Assembly: GCA_002347755.1 (NCBI GenBank) | Contig: DDXT01000033.1 | Span: 1-35,204 of the forward strand | Reading direction: 5' to 3' | Length of the DNA: 35,204 nucleotides | From: Caryophanales bacterium UBA2253 | GTDB taxonomy: Bacteria > Bacillota_I > Bacilli_A > ML615J-28 > CAG-698 | The notes under the pieces: model-generated | The model's input: only the letters and a program-made list of their open reading frames with translations | Told to the model about the DNA's origin: nothing | Database searches by the model: none | Position numbers and translations under genes: made by a program | Part shown: positions 17,134-25,050 of the stretch, piece after piece | Layout: each line of letters begins with the position of its first letter | How positions within the stretch are numbered: the first letter of the stretch is position 1

Positions 17134-17165
17134 ATGATTGAAAAAAAGAAAGGAAGTTAAATATT

Positions 17166-17477
17166 ATGGAAAACACAAACAAAGCTCAATTCAAACAGGC
17201 GGTAGCTGACAATAAACTGGTTTTGGTCGATTTTTACGCAACTTGGTGCGGTCCTTGTAAAATGATGGCCCCAGTCATCGAGGAAATCAACCAAGAAATG
17301 TCCGACTCCGTCAAGGTCCTCAAGGTCGATGTTGATCAGGAAGGGGACTTGGCCCGCGAATATCAAATTTCCGCCATCCCAACCTTGGTTTTGATCAAGA
17401 ATGGCAAACTCGTTTCCAAATCCATGGGTTTCAAGCCGAAAAACGCCATTCAAGACCTAATTCGCAAAAATCAGTAA
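17166..17477 (+). CDS. trxA: thioredoxin
   Basis: A 103-residue classical thioredoxin, the usual length. The redox site is WCGPC (Cys28 and Cys31) within FYATWCGPCKMMAPV, and the cis-proline is Pro72 in SAIPTLVLIKNG. It reduces disulfides in cytoplasmic proteins, normally recharged by thioredoxin reductase, which is not in this window. An AAAGGAAG site lies about 9 bases before the ATG. The gene stands alone and converges with desulfoferrodoxin, another oxidative-stress protein, across a shared terminator. Confidence 0.97.
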   Translation: MENTNKAQFKQAVADNKLVLVDFYATWCGPCKMMAPVIEEINQEMSDSVKVLKVDVDQEGDLAREYQISAIPTLVLIKNGKLVSKSMGFKPKNAIQDLIRKNQ

Positions 17478-17478
17478 C

Positions 17479-17541
17479 AAAAAAACGACCCTCGAGCAAC
17501 GAGTTTCTTTGAGAAACAGGTTTCTTTGGGATCGTTTTTTT
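17479..17541. terminator. branched bidirectional terminator between trxA and desulfoferrodoxin
   Basis: An outer stem AACGACCC/GGGATCGTT (one bulge) is flanked by an A-run on the left and a T-run on the right. Inside it are two small hairpins: CTCG/CGAG and GTTTC/GAAAC. It can end transcription from either strand. Confidence 0.8.
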
Positions 17542-17548
17542 ATTTTGG

Positions 17549-17932
17549 CTATTTGATTTCTTTGACCCAAAGCCCGTGCAGGTTGCAATACTCATAGACG
17601 GCAACCAATTCTTCATTTTCCAGAACGAAGGACGCTTTTGGTTCGTTATCCGGCTGCAATTTCTTCAATTGGCCGCCTTTGGTGGTTTCCATATAGATCC
17701 ATTTGATGTAATGAGCCGGCAGCATCGGATGAATGACGCTGCCAACGACGACTTCCACATGTTTGCCGACGATGGTGACGACGGGAATGTGTTTCTCTTT
17801 TGAAGCCGTCTCATCTTTGTTAGCGATCAATTCGGTCATTTCTTGGCCGCAACAAACCGGAGTCACTCCCGAAAAGTTGATCATGACCTCTTCGTTTCCG
17901 CAGATCTTACAAATAAAAAATTTAGTTTTCAT
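17549..17932 (-). CDS. dfx: desulfoferrodoxin (superoxide reductase)
   Basis: A 127-residue two-iron superoxide reductase that reduces superoxide to hydrogen peroxide without releasing oxygen, typical of anaerobes. The N-terminal desulforedoxin site has Cys8, Cys11, Cys27 and Cys28. The catalytic Fe(His)4Cys site has His48, His68, His74, Cys116 and His119, with Glu47 before the first histidine. All match the D. vulgaris pattern closely. The ATG at 17932 is chosen over one 19 codons upstream because GGGAGGA lies about 9 bases before it and the length then fits the family. It has its own strong promoter at 17957-17985. Confidence 0.96.
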   Translation of the reverse strand: MKTKFFICKICGNEEVMINFSGVTPVCCGQEMTELIANKDETASKEKHIPVVTIVGKHVEVVVGSVIHPMLPAHYIKWIYMETTKGGQLKKLQPDNEPKASFVLENEELVAVYEYCNLHGLWVKEIK

Positions 17933-17956
17933 ATTATCAATCCTCCCAACAAAGTC

Positions 17957-17985
17957 ATTATAACACACCGATAAATTCTTGTAAA
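17957..17985 (-). promoter_or_regulatory. promoter of the desulfoferrodoxin gene
   Basis: Minus-strand TTTACA and TATAAT with 17-base spacing and an extended -10 (TGTTATAAT). The upstream in-frame ATG of the reading frame lies at the -35 element, which rules that start out. Confidence 0.85.
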
Positions 17986-18056
17986 CCAAATCGCCTCAAG
18001 CGTTTTCATTTTTTTTGGCTATTTGCAATTTTTGGCTTCTTTATGTTTTCCTTTCG

Positions 18057-18065
18057 TGATATAAT
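18057..18065 (+). promoter_or_regulatory. extended -10 promoter of the GPH symporter gene
   Basis: TGATATAAT on the plus strand, 30 bases upstream of the chosen ATG at 18096. No good -35 is seen at 16-18 bases. The in-frame ATG at 18066 directly abuts the -10, so it cannot be the translation start. Confidence 0.65.
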
Positions 18066-18095
18066 GTGTTTAGTTTTACTGCTTTGGAGGCAAAA

Positions 18096-19739
18096 ATGGA
18101 AACACAACCAAAGAACACTTATTTGAAAAGGAACAAATGGAGTTACAGTCTAGGCGGCATCGGCCGGGACATGACTTACACTCTCGTCGCCACTTTCTTC
18201 ATGACCTACATCCAATACGCCGGATTGGGGTTAACGGTTGCTCAATTTTCGGCCATCGGCGTCATGCTGGTCATCGGCCGGATCTGGGACGCCATCAACG
18301 ATCCGATGATGGGAGCCATCATCGAAAACACCAAATCGCCATGGGGAAAATTCAAACCATGGATCTTGATCGGAGCGGTTTTGACCGCGATCGTCATCGT
18401 CATGATGTTCAACATTCGGCCGCTCGGCCACAATGGCTGGGACTTCGTCGTCTTCTTCGGGGTCATTTACCTGGCTTGGGAAATCGCCTTTACGATGAAC
18501 GACATTTCTTACTGGTCGATGTTGCCGTCGCTTTCAACAAACCCGAAACACCGCAACACCATCACGACCATGGCGGTTGTCTTCGCGGGAGTCGGCGCTT
18601 TTGCGGCCAACGCGATGGCCATCTTCATGACCGTCGGCAACGCCGTGGCGGGTTACCGAACCATTTCCATCATCATCGCCATTGCTTTGGTGCTCTGTCA
18701 GGTCCTGACCGTCTTTGGAGTCAAAGAACCGGAGATCAAAGACGAGGTCCATAAAGACAAAGTCAGTTTAAAAAAAATGTTTCAGGTCATCATCCATAAC
18801 GACCAATTGTTGTGGCTGATCCTGGCCATGCTCTTATACAATGTTGGAAGCGGCATTCTGGTCGCTTTGGGATACAATTTCTTCTTCATGGAATTGGGTT
18901 ATGACCCTTTCAAGGTTACGATCTTCATCGTCACCTTTGGGGTCAGCAACCTGTCAATTCAAGCCTTGTACCCAATCATCGTGAAAAAACTCGGCCGCAA
19001 ACGGTTGATGTGGGTCAGCATGATCATTTTGGGCTCGGGATACTTAATGTTGCTATTGATGGGATATGTCCCGATCCTGCCGATCAATTTGATCGTCATC
19101 TGCGTGTTCGGGTTCTTGGTTTTCTCCGGTCAAGCCCTCTTTTACATGGTCCTGACCATCAACATCGCCAATACCATCGAATACAATGAATATAAAACCG
19201 GAGAACGGAACGAAGGCATCATTTTCTCTCTCCGTCCTTTCATGGCCAAAATGGCCAGCGCCTTGGAACAAGGGATCATGACTTTGGTTCTGGTCACTTC
19301 CGGTATTTTTGTTCTTTCCCAAAATGTCAGCGAATTGGAAAAGCAAAAAGAGATTTTTGATAACCTTGACAGCGCGGAACAAGCGGAATATAAAGCCAAT
19401 GCGCTCGCAGAAGTCATTATTTTTGATGGGGATGCCTACGCTGATCTGACCCCAGCGGAAAAAGCTACCTTCTATGAGATGCTCCAGGTGGTTGAATTCG
19501 CGACCGAGGATGGACAAGAAATCATGGTCATTCCCGCGACTGCCGATCAATATTTCCGGGATCGGGCAACCCCGAGCATGCGCATTTATCTGCGTTTGGC
19601 CATCACCGTGGTTCCTTGCATCACCATCGTGGCTTCCTGGCTGATTTTGAGAAAGAAATTCGTCATTGATGAAGAAATGTACAACATGATGCTTTCGGAG
19701 ATCAAGGCTAAAAAGACTTCCCCGAACGCAACCAATTAA
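18096..19739 (+). CDS. MFS transporter, GPH (glycoside-pentoside-hexuronide:cation symporter) family
   Basis: A 547-residue transporter with about 12 membrane spans. GPH markers include KWSYSLGGIGRDMTYTLVATFFM at the start, GRIWDAINDPMMGAI, KFKPWILIG, and the mid-protein NTIEYNEYKTGERNEGIIFSLRPF. It most likely imports a sugar, glycoside or glucuronide with a cation; the substrate is unknown. Between the last two spans (about residues 416-500) there is a hydrophilic, acidic stretch of about 85 residues rich in Glu, Asp and Ala, longer than expected for this family (about 450-480 residues). The ATG at 18096 follows GGAGG by 5 bases. It is monocistronic, with no glycosidase next door. Confidence 0.9.
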   Translation: METQPKNTYLKRNKWSYSLGGIGRDMTYTLVATFFMTYIQYAGLGLTVAQFSAIGVMLVIGRIWDAINDPMMGAIIENTKSPWGKFKPWILIGAVLTAIVIVMMFNIRPLGHNGWDFVVFFGVIYLAWEIAFTMNDISYWSMLPSLSTNPKHRNTITTMAVVFAGVGAFAANAMAIFMTVGNAVAGYRTISIIIAIALVLCQVLTVFGVKEPEIKDEVHKDKVSLKKMFQVIIHNDQLLWLILAMLLYNVGSGILVALGYNFFFMELGYDPFKVTIFIVTFGVSNLSIQALYPIIVKKLGRKRLMWVSMIILGSGYLMLLLMGYVPILPINLIVICVFGFLVFSGQALFYMVLTINIANTIEYNEYKTGERNEGIIFSLRPFMAKMASALEQGIMTLVLVTSGIFVLSQNVSELEKQKEIFDNLDSAEQAEYKANALAEVIIFDGDAYADLTPAEKATFYEMLQVVEFATEDGQEIMVIPATADQYFRDRATPSMRIYLRLAITVVPCITIVASWLILRKKFVIDEEMYNMMLSEIKAKKTSPNATN

Positions 19740-19750
19740 ATGACAAGCGA

Positions 19751-19782
19751 AAGCCCCAAGAGCAATTCTTGGGGCTTTTTTT
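19751..19782. terminator. terminator between the symporter and SpoIID genes
   Basis: AAGCCCCAAGA pairs with TCTTGGGGCTT around a 4-base loop, followed by a T-run on the plus strand. Its T-run overlaps the end of the convergent SpoIID gene. On the minus strand it also forms a hairpin, but with a poorer T-tract. Confidence 0.92.
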
Positions 19783-22261
19783 ACTGAAAATATTGTTCGA
19801 AATCCGGTAGCGGAACATAATTGTAAGTCACATCGGTTAAAACGATGGAGCTATAATAGGTGGTGAGGATCTCGACGTGATCCTTCCCAAGTTTGGCCAA
19901 ACCATTGGCGCCGTTTTGACTCATGCCCACGCCGTGGCCATTGCCGCCGCCGTAGAAAGTAAAGGTGTCGCCGCTGGTTTCAATGGCAAAGAACCCCGAA
20001 TGAAGAATGGAACCGTTGTCAGCATGGCTGGAATAGTCCGTATCGGTTCCCTTGGCATAATCGGTGCGAACGATCGAGCCGCCGTTGGCCGGGCGAACCG
20101 TAAAGCGGATATTGTATTGGTTGATGATCTTATACAATCCGGTCGTGGTTTCGATGATCAGTTCCATGACCACTCCCGAGGTTCCGCGCAAGCCGACCCG
20201 AACATCGATGACATCACCGATTGAAGCCGGAATGGCCTGAGAGAGCCAATTATCTCCCGATTTGGTGAGAACCAGATTCGGGGTGGAAGCATAAGTCAGT
20301 TTTAAGTTGACGTTAAGGGTATTCGCCATCTGGGTTTTGGTAAAAGCCACTCGCCAGCGATGATACTTGACCGAACTGTCGGGAGTCGTCATCGTTAGGG
20401 TCTTGAAGAAGGAAAGCATATTGGATTCGCTCGACGGATCGAAAGAAATCGGTGATCCATATTCGTCCTGGGTCAAATTTTGACCGATTAGATAAGGGAT
20501 CGGTGCTTCGACCGCTCCGGTTATCCAAACTTCGTGACCGCTGGCGGTCAATCCGCAGGAAGTCGAATAATAGTAAGCGGAAATCGGGTTTCCGCCGTTG
20601 GTCATGATCAACCCTTGGGTTTGATCAACCGCCGCGTTGGAAGCCGTTTGGGCGTTTTGATTGTTGTAAACTTGGCTCTTCGTGGAATCATCGACAGTAT
20701 AACCCAAACTTTCGGTGGATTTCCTTAAGATGTCCATGTAAGCGTAAGTGCGGGCCGCAATGGCTTGGGCTTTCAAAGCTTCGGCGTCATAGCTAGCCGG
20801 CATTTCGCTCGGGATGACTTTATAAAGGTACTTTTCCAAATTCAAATCGTTGACGACCAGCAGACGGTCGCCCCTTAGGGCTACTTCCATGTTCCCGGCG
20901 TAGGAAGGGTTCCCCATGCCTCGGGAAATGCTGGTGAAGGTAACATTGTCATAATTGGTTTCCGAAACAAAGATTAAACGTTTCGAAGTTTCGAGGATCA
21001 CCGTCCCGTTGCGTTTTACTACCATGTTTGAACCGGAAACAGTCATTTCCATTTGGGTTCCTGCCAAAAGTTGGAAATTGGCCAGACCGTCAAAGGTTTG
21101 CATTCGCATGTCTTCAAGCAAAGTGAAGGTCACGGTGTCATGATAAAGCGTTTCATCAACGGAAATGTCCCCGATGGAGCGGCGGATCCCGACCCGAATG
21201 TTAGCAAAACCTTTTTCGCCGTCAATCAAAATCGAAGCGATGGTTTTTGATTCGGAGTCGACCTGAACATAAACATTCTCCATCCCAAGGTACAAATCAT
21301 TGACGGTTACCGGAAAGAAGACATCGCCAGTGGTTTTGATGAACTTGGTGGCCGCATCATAAGTTGTGGCCGGACAGCCGAGCAATTCTATTTTTTTGTT
21401 GATCGTATCAATGGATAGAACTTTTGAATCGAAATACTGAAAGGCCTGATAGATGACGGTTACGGTTTTGACCGCATAAACCGCGCTGTTGGATTTCAGA
21501 GTCGCCGTCACAATGACTTCGCCTTCGGAGATCCCGACCACATTTCCCAATTCGTCGATGTCCGCGATCAGTGAATCGCTGACGGACCAATCAACTAACC
21601 CGGATACGTCAATGGCGCCGGATTTGGCGGAAAGCAAGATGACCGAATCAATGAATACTTGATCTTGTCCAAAAATGGCAATGCTTTCGATCGGCGCGGC
21701 GGTTACTTCAATTGCCAAGGTTTCGAAAACAGCCGGGTTTTCGGTACTGGCGGCGGTAATGTTGGCGATCCCGACCGCGAGTCCGCTCACGATGCCGTTT
21801 TGATCAACGGTGGCCACCGTCTCATCATCGCTGCTCCAGGTAACGTCCTGAATGGCGTGAGCCGGAATGACCGCAGCGGTCAAATTGGTTTCGCTTCCGA
21901 GAAACAAGGCGGTTTCCCCGGAAATGTTTACTTCCGTGATGACCACGGCTTTGATCTCCACGTCAATATAGTCCTTGATGTCCGGATCGCTTTCCAGTTT
22001 GGCGGTTAGGCGGATGATTCCCGGACAAAGACCGGTCAGATTACCTTCAGCGTCGACCGTCGCCACTTCCGTGTTGCTGCTGGACCAGACGATGGGAAGA
22101 TCGGCTTTGACTGGATCGGAGGTGACCGAATACGCCGTCGGCAAATTGACGTCGATCACGGCCGGTCCGCTGATTTCTATGGATTTGGGGGCATCGCTCA
22201 GCCGGCAGCCGACCAAAGCAAATCCCGCCAAAAATAGTAAGACCATTTTTTTGATGTTCAT
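19781..22261 (-). CDS. SpoIID/LytB domain lipoprotein with bacterial Ig-like repeats
   Basis: An 826-residue exported lipoprotein. The signal peptide ends in the lipobox LVGC (Cys19). Three Big_2-type Ig-like domains follow (about 28-105, 107-188, 190-270), each with W(S)SS/D...VATVD..G.V.G...G motifs. After a linker domain (about 275-450) comes a SpoIID domain (about 455-810) with YLYKVIPSEMP (probable catalytic Glu486), ALKAQAIAARTYAY, YYSTSCG and GHGVGMSQNGANG. SpoIID enzymes cleave denuded peptidoglycan glycan strands; outside sporulation they act in wall remodelling. The ATG has GAGAGG upstream. It has its own promoter. Confidence 0.92.
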   Translation of the reverse strand: MNIKKMVLLFLAGFALVGCRLSDAPKSIEISGPAVIDVNLPTAYSVTSDPVKADLPIVWSSSNTEVATVDAEGNLTGLCPGIIRLTAKLESDPDIKDYIDVEIKAVVITEVNISGETALFLGSETNLTAAVIPAHAIQDVTWSSDDETVATVDQNGIVSGLAVGIANITAASTENPAVFETLAIEVTAAPIESIAIFGQDQVFIDSVILLSAKSGAIDVSGLVDWSVSDSLIADIDELGNVVGISEGEVIVTATLKSNSAVYAVKTVTVIYQAFQYFDSKVLSIDTINKKIELLGCPATTYDAATKFIKTTGDVFFPVTVNDLYLGMENVYVQVDSESKTIASILIDGEKGFANIRVGIRRSIGDISVDETLYHDTVTFTLLEDMRMQTFDGLANFQLLAGTQMEMTVSGSNMVVKRNGTVILETSKRLIFVSETNYDNVTFTSISRGMGNPSYAGNMEVALRGDRLLVVNDLNLEKYLYKVIPSEMPASYDAEALKAQAIAARTYAYMDILRKSTESLGYTVDDSTKSQVYNNQNAQTASNAAVDQTQGLIMTNGGNPISAYYYSTSCGLTASGHEVWITGAVEAPIPYLIGQNLTQDEYGSPISFDPSSESNMLSFFKTLTMTTPDSSVKYHRWRVAFTKTQMANTLNVNLKLTYASTPNLVLTKSGDNWLSQAIPASIGDVIDVRVGLRGTSGVVMELIIETTTGLYKIINQYNIRFTVRPANGGSIVRTDYAKGTDTDYSSHADNGSILHSGFFAIETSGDTFTFYGGGNGHGVGMSQNGANGLAKLGKDHVEILTTYYSSIVLTDVTYNYVPLPDFEQYFQ

Positions 22262-22292
22262 GTGTGTACCTCTCTAGACAATACCGTATATC

Positions 22293-22321
22293 ATTATACG
22301 ATTTTTAAGACCAAATCTCAA
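22293..22321 (-). promoter_or_regulatory. promoter of the SpoIID lipoprotein gene
   Basis: Minus-strand TTGAGA and TATAAT with 17-base spacing, 32 bases upstream of the ATG at 22261. Confidence 0.8.
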
Positions 22322-22332
22322 GAACATTGTAT

Positions 22333-22366
22333 AAAAAAGTGCCAATGGCACTTGTCATTGGCATTT
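22333..22366 (-). terminator. terminator after the alpha-CTD/sigma-like gene
   Basis: Minus-strand arms TGCCAATG and CATTGGCA with an 8-base loop, followed by CTTTTTT. It begins right at the stop codon of the upstream gene and separates it from SpoIID. Confidence 0.85.
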
Positions 22367-24961
22367 TTAGTAGAATTTTTTTACATTGAGCCCATAATTT
22401 TCCATTACGTACACCCGCATGGCCTCTGCGTTTTCGAAATGGAGCTTTTTATCCAGTTCTTCAACAAATTCGTTGATGATGGTCGGTTCGGTTGCGATCC
22501 GGAAAAGGTCGCCCTTGGTGGTTTTTTTGATCCCGGGAACATTTCGGATCAAGTCGACGATCATCTCCCGATCAAAATGATATTTATCGATGGCTTTCAG
22601 GGCCGGGGAAGCATTCTGATATTTTTCCCTCAGCAGACTTTCATAAGTAAAGAAGGTTTGTTTCGGAAGGTAAGCTTCCAAAGCCGCCACGAAATCCCGA
22701 AGCGACTGCTCGGTAATTCCCTGCGTTTCCAAATATTTCATCGTTACCAAATTTTCATCTTTGACCGGAAAGGCCAAATATTGCTCGCGCAAGGTTTCAA
22801 TGAACAGGATTAAAGTGGTCTCGCGCATCTGATGATCCTTGGCGGTGACGTGATAAATGTCTTCCGCCAGAACCTTGTCATAGAACAGTTTCTTCAGAGA
22901 AGTAAAATTCTGTTTTATGACATAATTGATGTCATGGGTTTTGTAACCCATGGATTTAAGCCAGAAATTGGAAAAGTACTGATAATCGCTCTCTTTGATG
23001 CCGTGTTGTTCCAAAATCCGCCCCAGCTCGCCCAGTTCGTAAAAATCATCGGTCAGCAGATTTTTGATCTTCCGCTGGACTTCGGTGCTTAAATGCGGTT
23101 TTTGGTTATAAAGTACCCGAAGAGAAATGTAGTCCCCAAGCGTGGAATTGATGATGTTGATCAAAGTCCCGGAATGATAGCCGTAGTTATAAATCAAATC
23201 GTTGATGAACTTGTCAATGTCGATCGGCCCGTCCAGTTTTTTCCAATGTTCAACGATGACGTCGGAATACAGTTTGCCAACAATTCCCAGCATCGGTTGA
23301 CGGTTGAAATCGATCACGCCGGCGAATTCCTTGGATTTTCCGAAATAGCGCCGCAACAGGAAATGCAGTTCATAACCGTCCCGGACATCAATGGTTTTCA
23401 TGAAGTCCAAGTGTTTTCGGTAGAAATAGGTTCCCGAATAGACGGAATCAACTTCCCAAAGGATCGCGCGCAGTTTTTGAAGCACCGCTTCGGTTATGAT
23501 TGAATAATCGTAATAACGAACATAACGCAAACCCTGAATGGTATTGGTCACGATGTCCATATACTTGTCAAAACGGTAGTCCAACCCATTGTCCATGGCG
23601 ACTTGATTGGCTTTTATGAGGATCTTGGATTTGTGAAGGCCTTTTTTGGGAATGAAATGGAAGATGACATATTCCAAAAACTGCCGTTTGGTCATCAAAT
23701 CAACGGAATCGCCGTAAATCGTGATTTTCGGAAGGAATAGTTTCGGAAGCAGAGCGTGGAATTCGGTCATTGGGAATGGCTTTACCAATTTCTGGTCAAA
23801 CAGCGATTGAATGTAAGCCGCCGGAAATTCCGGTTCTACTTCAAAGGAAATTTTATTTCCCAAATATCTAACCACGTTAAACGAAAGTTCGTCGATGGCG
23901 TAAGTCTTCTTAAAGACTTCCGGATGCCAAATGAATTTATTGTACTCTTTAACCAAGGCTTTCTCAAGGAAAAGCGAGACTTGAGGAAGGCGGTCGCGAA
24001 CGATCTGACGGATCCGCTCCCGGGTTTTGTGATACCGGTTGGCCACGGCTTGCAAGGTCATGCCGCTGAAACGAGCCAGCATGATGGCTTCGCTTTCCGG
24101 CTTCAGATTGCAGGTTTTGATCTTTTCCCGGAAATAAGGCAGTCGGACTTCTTCTTCGTCAATGACCAGGTTTTGGCAGGTTTTCATCCGTCCTCGCAAG
24201 TCATCCAGATTCAGAACTTGATCCGCTTCGATTAATTTTTTGATTTCTTCCCAGGTGATCCTTCCTAACCATTTTTCGACCAAATACAGCCGGAAAAAAT
24301 AGAATTCGTCATCCGGCATCGTGGAAAAATACTCCGCGATCATCTGGATGATGGCTTTCAAAGTTTTGTAATTGAAGGCTTCTCCCAGTTTTCCGGAGAG
24401 ATAACCTTTTCGGAGTTTCCCAAGGGTCGTCAGTCCCAATTCGGAAAGTTTCCCGGTCATGATGTCTGAAAACCCCATTTCCCGAATGAGAATATTGTCA
24501 AACGGATGTTGATTCTGGTAAATCGTCAGAGTGGCGGACATTTTTTCCGCTTCCACGATGCTTTTGACTTTTTCCATGATTTGGGTCACGGATTTGGCCC
24601 CTAAATTGTCAATTTCATAAATCTCAAAATTGACGACCAGTGAAACCAATTCGGTAACCCGGCTGACGTGATAATTGGAAAGAGCATTAAAGGCGCGAAG
24701 GGAAAGGCCCAACCCTCCAAAGGAATATTTCGCATTCAAATATTCTGGCGGAAAATAACTAACCCTTCCCCTTAATTCCTTTTTTAGTTCTTCTTTTTTA
24801 TATTGTTCGAAAGCATCGAAGATCGCCCTGGCTTCTTCGTTGGAAAACCCCTGACTCTCTAGGTCCAAATTTATCAAGCTGTTAACTTGATAGATGTGGC
24901 GCTCTTCTAGTTTTTTTAGGATATTATCATTCAACAAGAGCAATTTGATGGATCTGTTCAT
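22367..24961 (-). CDS. putative DNA-binding protein with alpha-CTD-like repeats and a sigma-70 region-4-like HTH
   Basis: An 864-residue protein of unknown role. Near the N-terminus are two to three helix-hairpin units like the RNA polymerase alpha C-terminal domain: about residues 6-55 (weak), 83-137 (clearest, with LGLSLRAFNALS and IDNLGAKSVTQIMEKV) and 155-212 (weak). Residues about 290-335 match sigma-70 region 4, including ARFSGMTLQAVANRY and TRERIRQIVRDRL. The remaining 530 residues are mostly helical without a family I know. It lacks sigma region 2 and the alpha assembly domains, so it is neither a normal sigma factor nor RpoA. The ATG at 24961 follows GAGG; the earlier ATG lies in the -10 element. 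It is 89 bases downstream of RloB. Confidence 0.75.
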   Translation of the reverse strand: MNRSIKLLLLNDNILKKLEERHIYQVNSLINLDLESQGFSNEEARAIFDAFEQYKKEELKKELRGRVSYFPPEYLNAKYSFGGLGLSLRAFNALSNYHVSRVTELVSLVVNFEIYEIDNLGAKSVTQIMEKVKSIVEAEKMSATLTIYQNQHPFDNILIREMGFSDIMTGKLSELGLTTLGKLRKGYLSGKLGEAFNYKTLKAIIQMIAEYFSTMPDDEFYFFRLYLVEKWLGRITWEEIKKLIEADQVLNLDDLRGRMKTCQNLVIDEEEVRLPYFREKIKTCNLKPESEAIMLARFSGMTLQAVANRYHKTRERIRQIVRDRLPQVSLFLEKALVKEYNKFIWHPEVFKKTYAIDELSFNVVRYLGNKISFEVEPEFPAAYIQSLFDQKLVKPFPMTEFHALLPKLFLPKITIYGDSVDLMTKRQFLEYVIFHFIPKKGLHKSKILIKANQVAMDNGLDYRFDKYMDIVTNTIQGLRYVRYYDYSIITEAVLQKLRAILWEVDSVYSGTYFYRKHLDFMKTIDVRDGYELHFLLRRYFGKSKEFAGVIDFNRQPMLGIVGKLYSDVIVEHWKKLDGPIDIDKFINDLIYNYGYHSGTLINIINSTLGDYISLRVLYNQKPHLSTEVQRKIKNLLTDDFYELGELGRILEQHGIKESDYQYFSNFWLKSMGYKTHDINYVIKQNFTSLKKLFYDKVLAEDIYHVTAKDHQMRETTLILFIETLREQYLAFPVKDENLVTMKYLETQGITEQSLRDFVAALEAYLPKQTFFTYESLLREKYQNASPALKAIDKYHFDREMIVDLIRNVPGIKKTTKGDLFRIATEPTIINEFVEELDKKLHFENAEAMRVYVMENYGLNVKKFY

Positions 24962-24987
24962 AATGACACCTCGTCCTTTACTTTTTA

Positions 24988-25017
24988 ATTGTACCATAAA
25001 TCAAAAAAATTTGTCAA
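24988..25017 (-). promoter_or_regulatory. promoter of the alpha-CTD/sigma-like gene
   Basis: Minus-strand consensus TTGACA and TACAAT spaced by 18 bases, with an extended -10 (TGG before TACAAT). It lies between RloB and the hybrid gene, so the hybrid gene can be expressed independently. No terminator was seen after RloB, so read-through from the RloAB promoter is also possible. Confidence 0.82.
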
Positions 25018-25050
25018 TCTTTTTAATTTACATAAAAAATGAAAACAGTT

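Noticed and set aside
17933..17989. ATG at 17989 as start of desulfoferrodoxin
   Set aside because: It lies at the -35 end of the gene's promoter and adds 19 residues not found in the family.
22367..24961. Alternative sigma factor
   Set aside because: Only a region-4-like HTH is present. Regions 2 and 3 needed for -10 recognition and core binding are absent.
24962..24997. ATG at 24997 as start of the alpha-CTD/sigma-like gene
   Set aside because: It overlaps the TACAAT -10 element of its own promoter and lacks a ribosome binding site. The ATG at 24961 with GAGG upstream is preferred.
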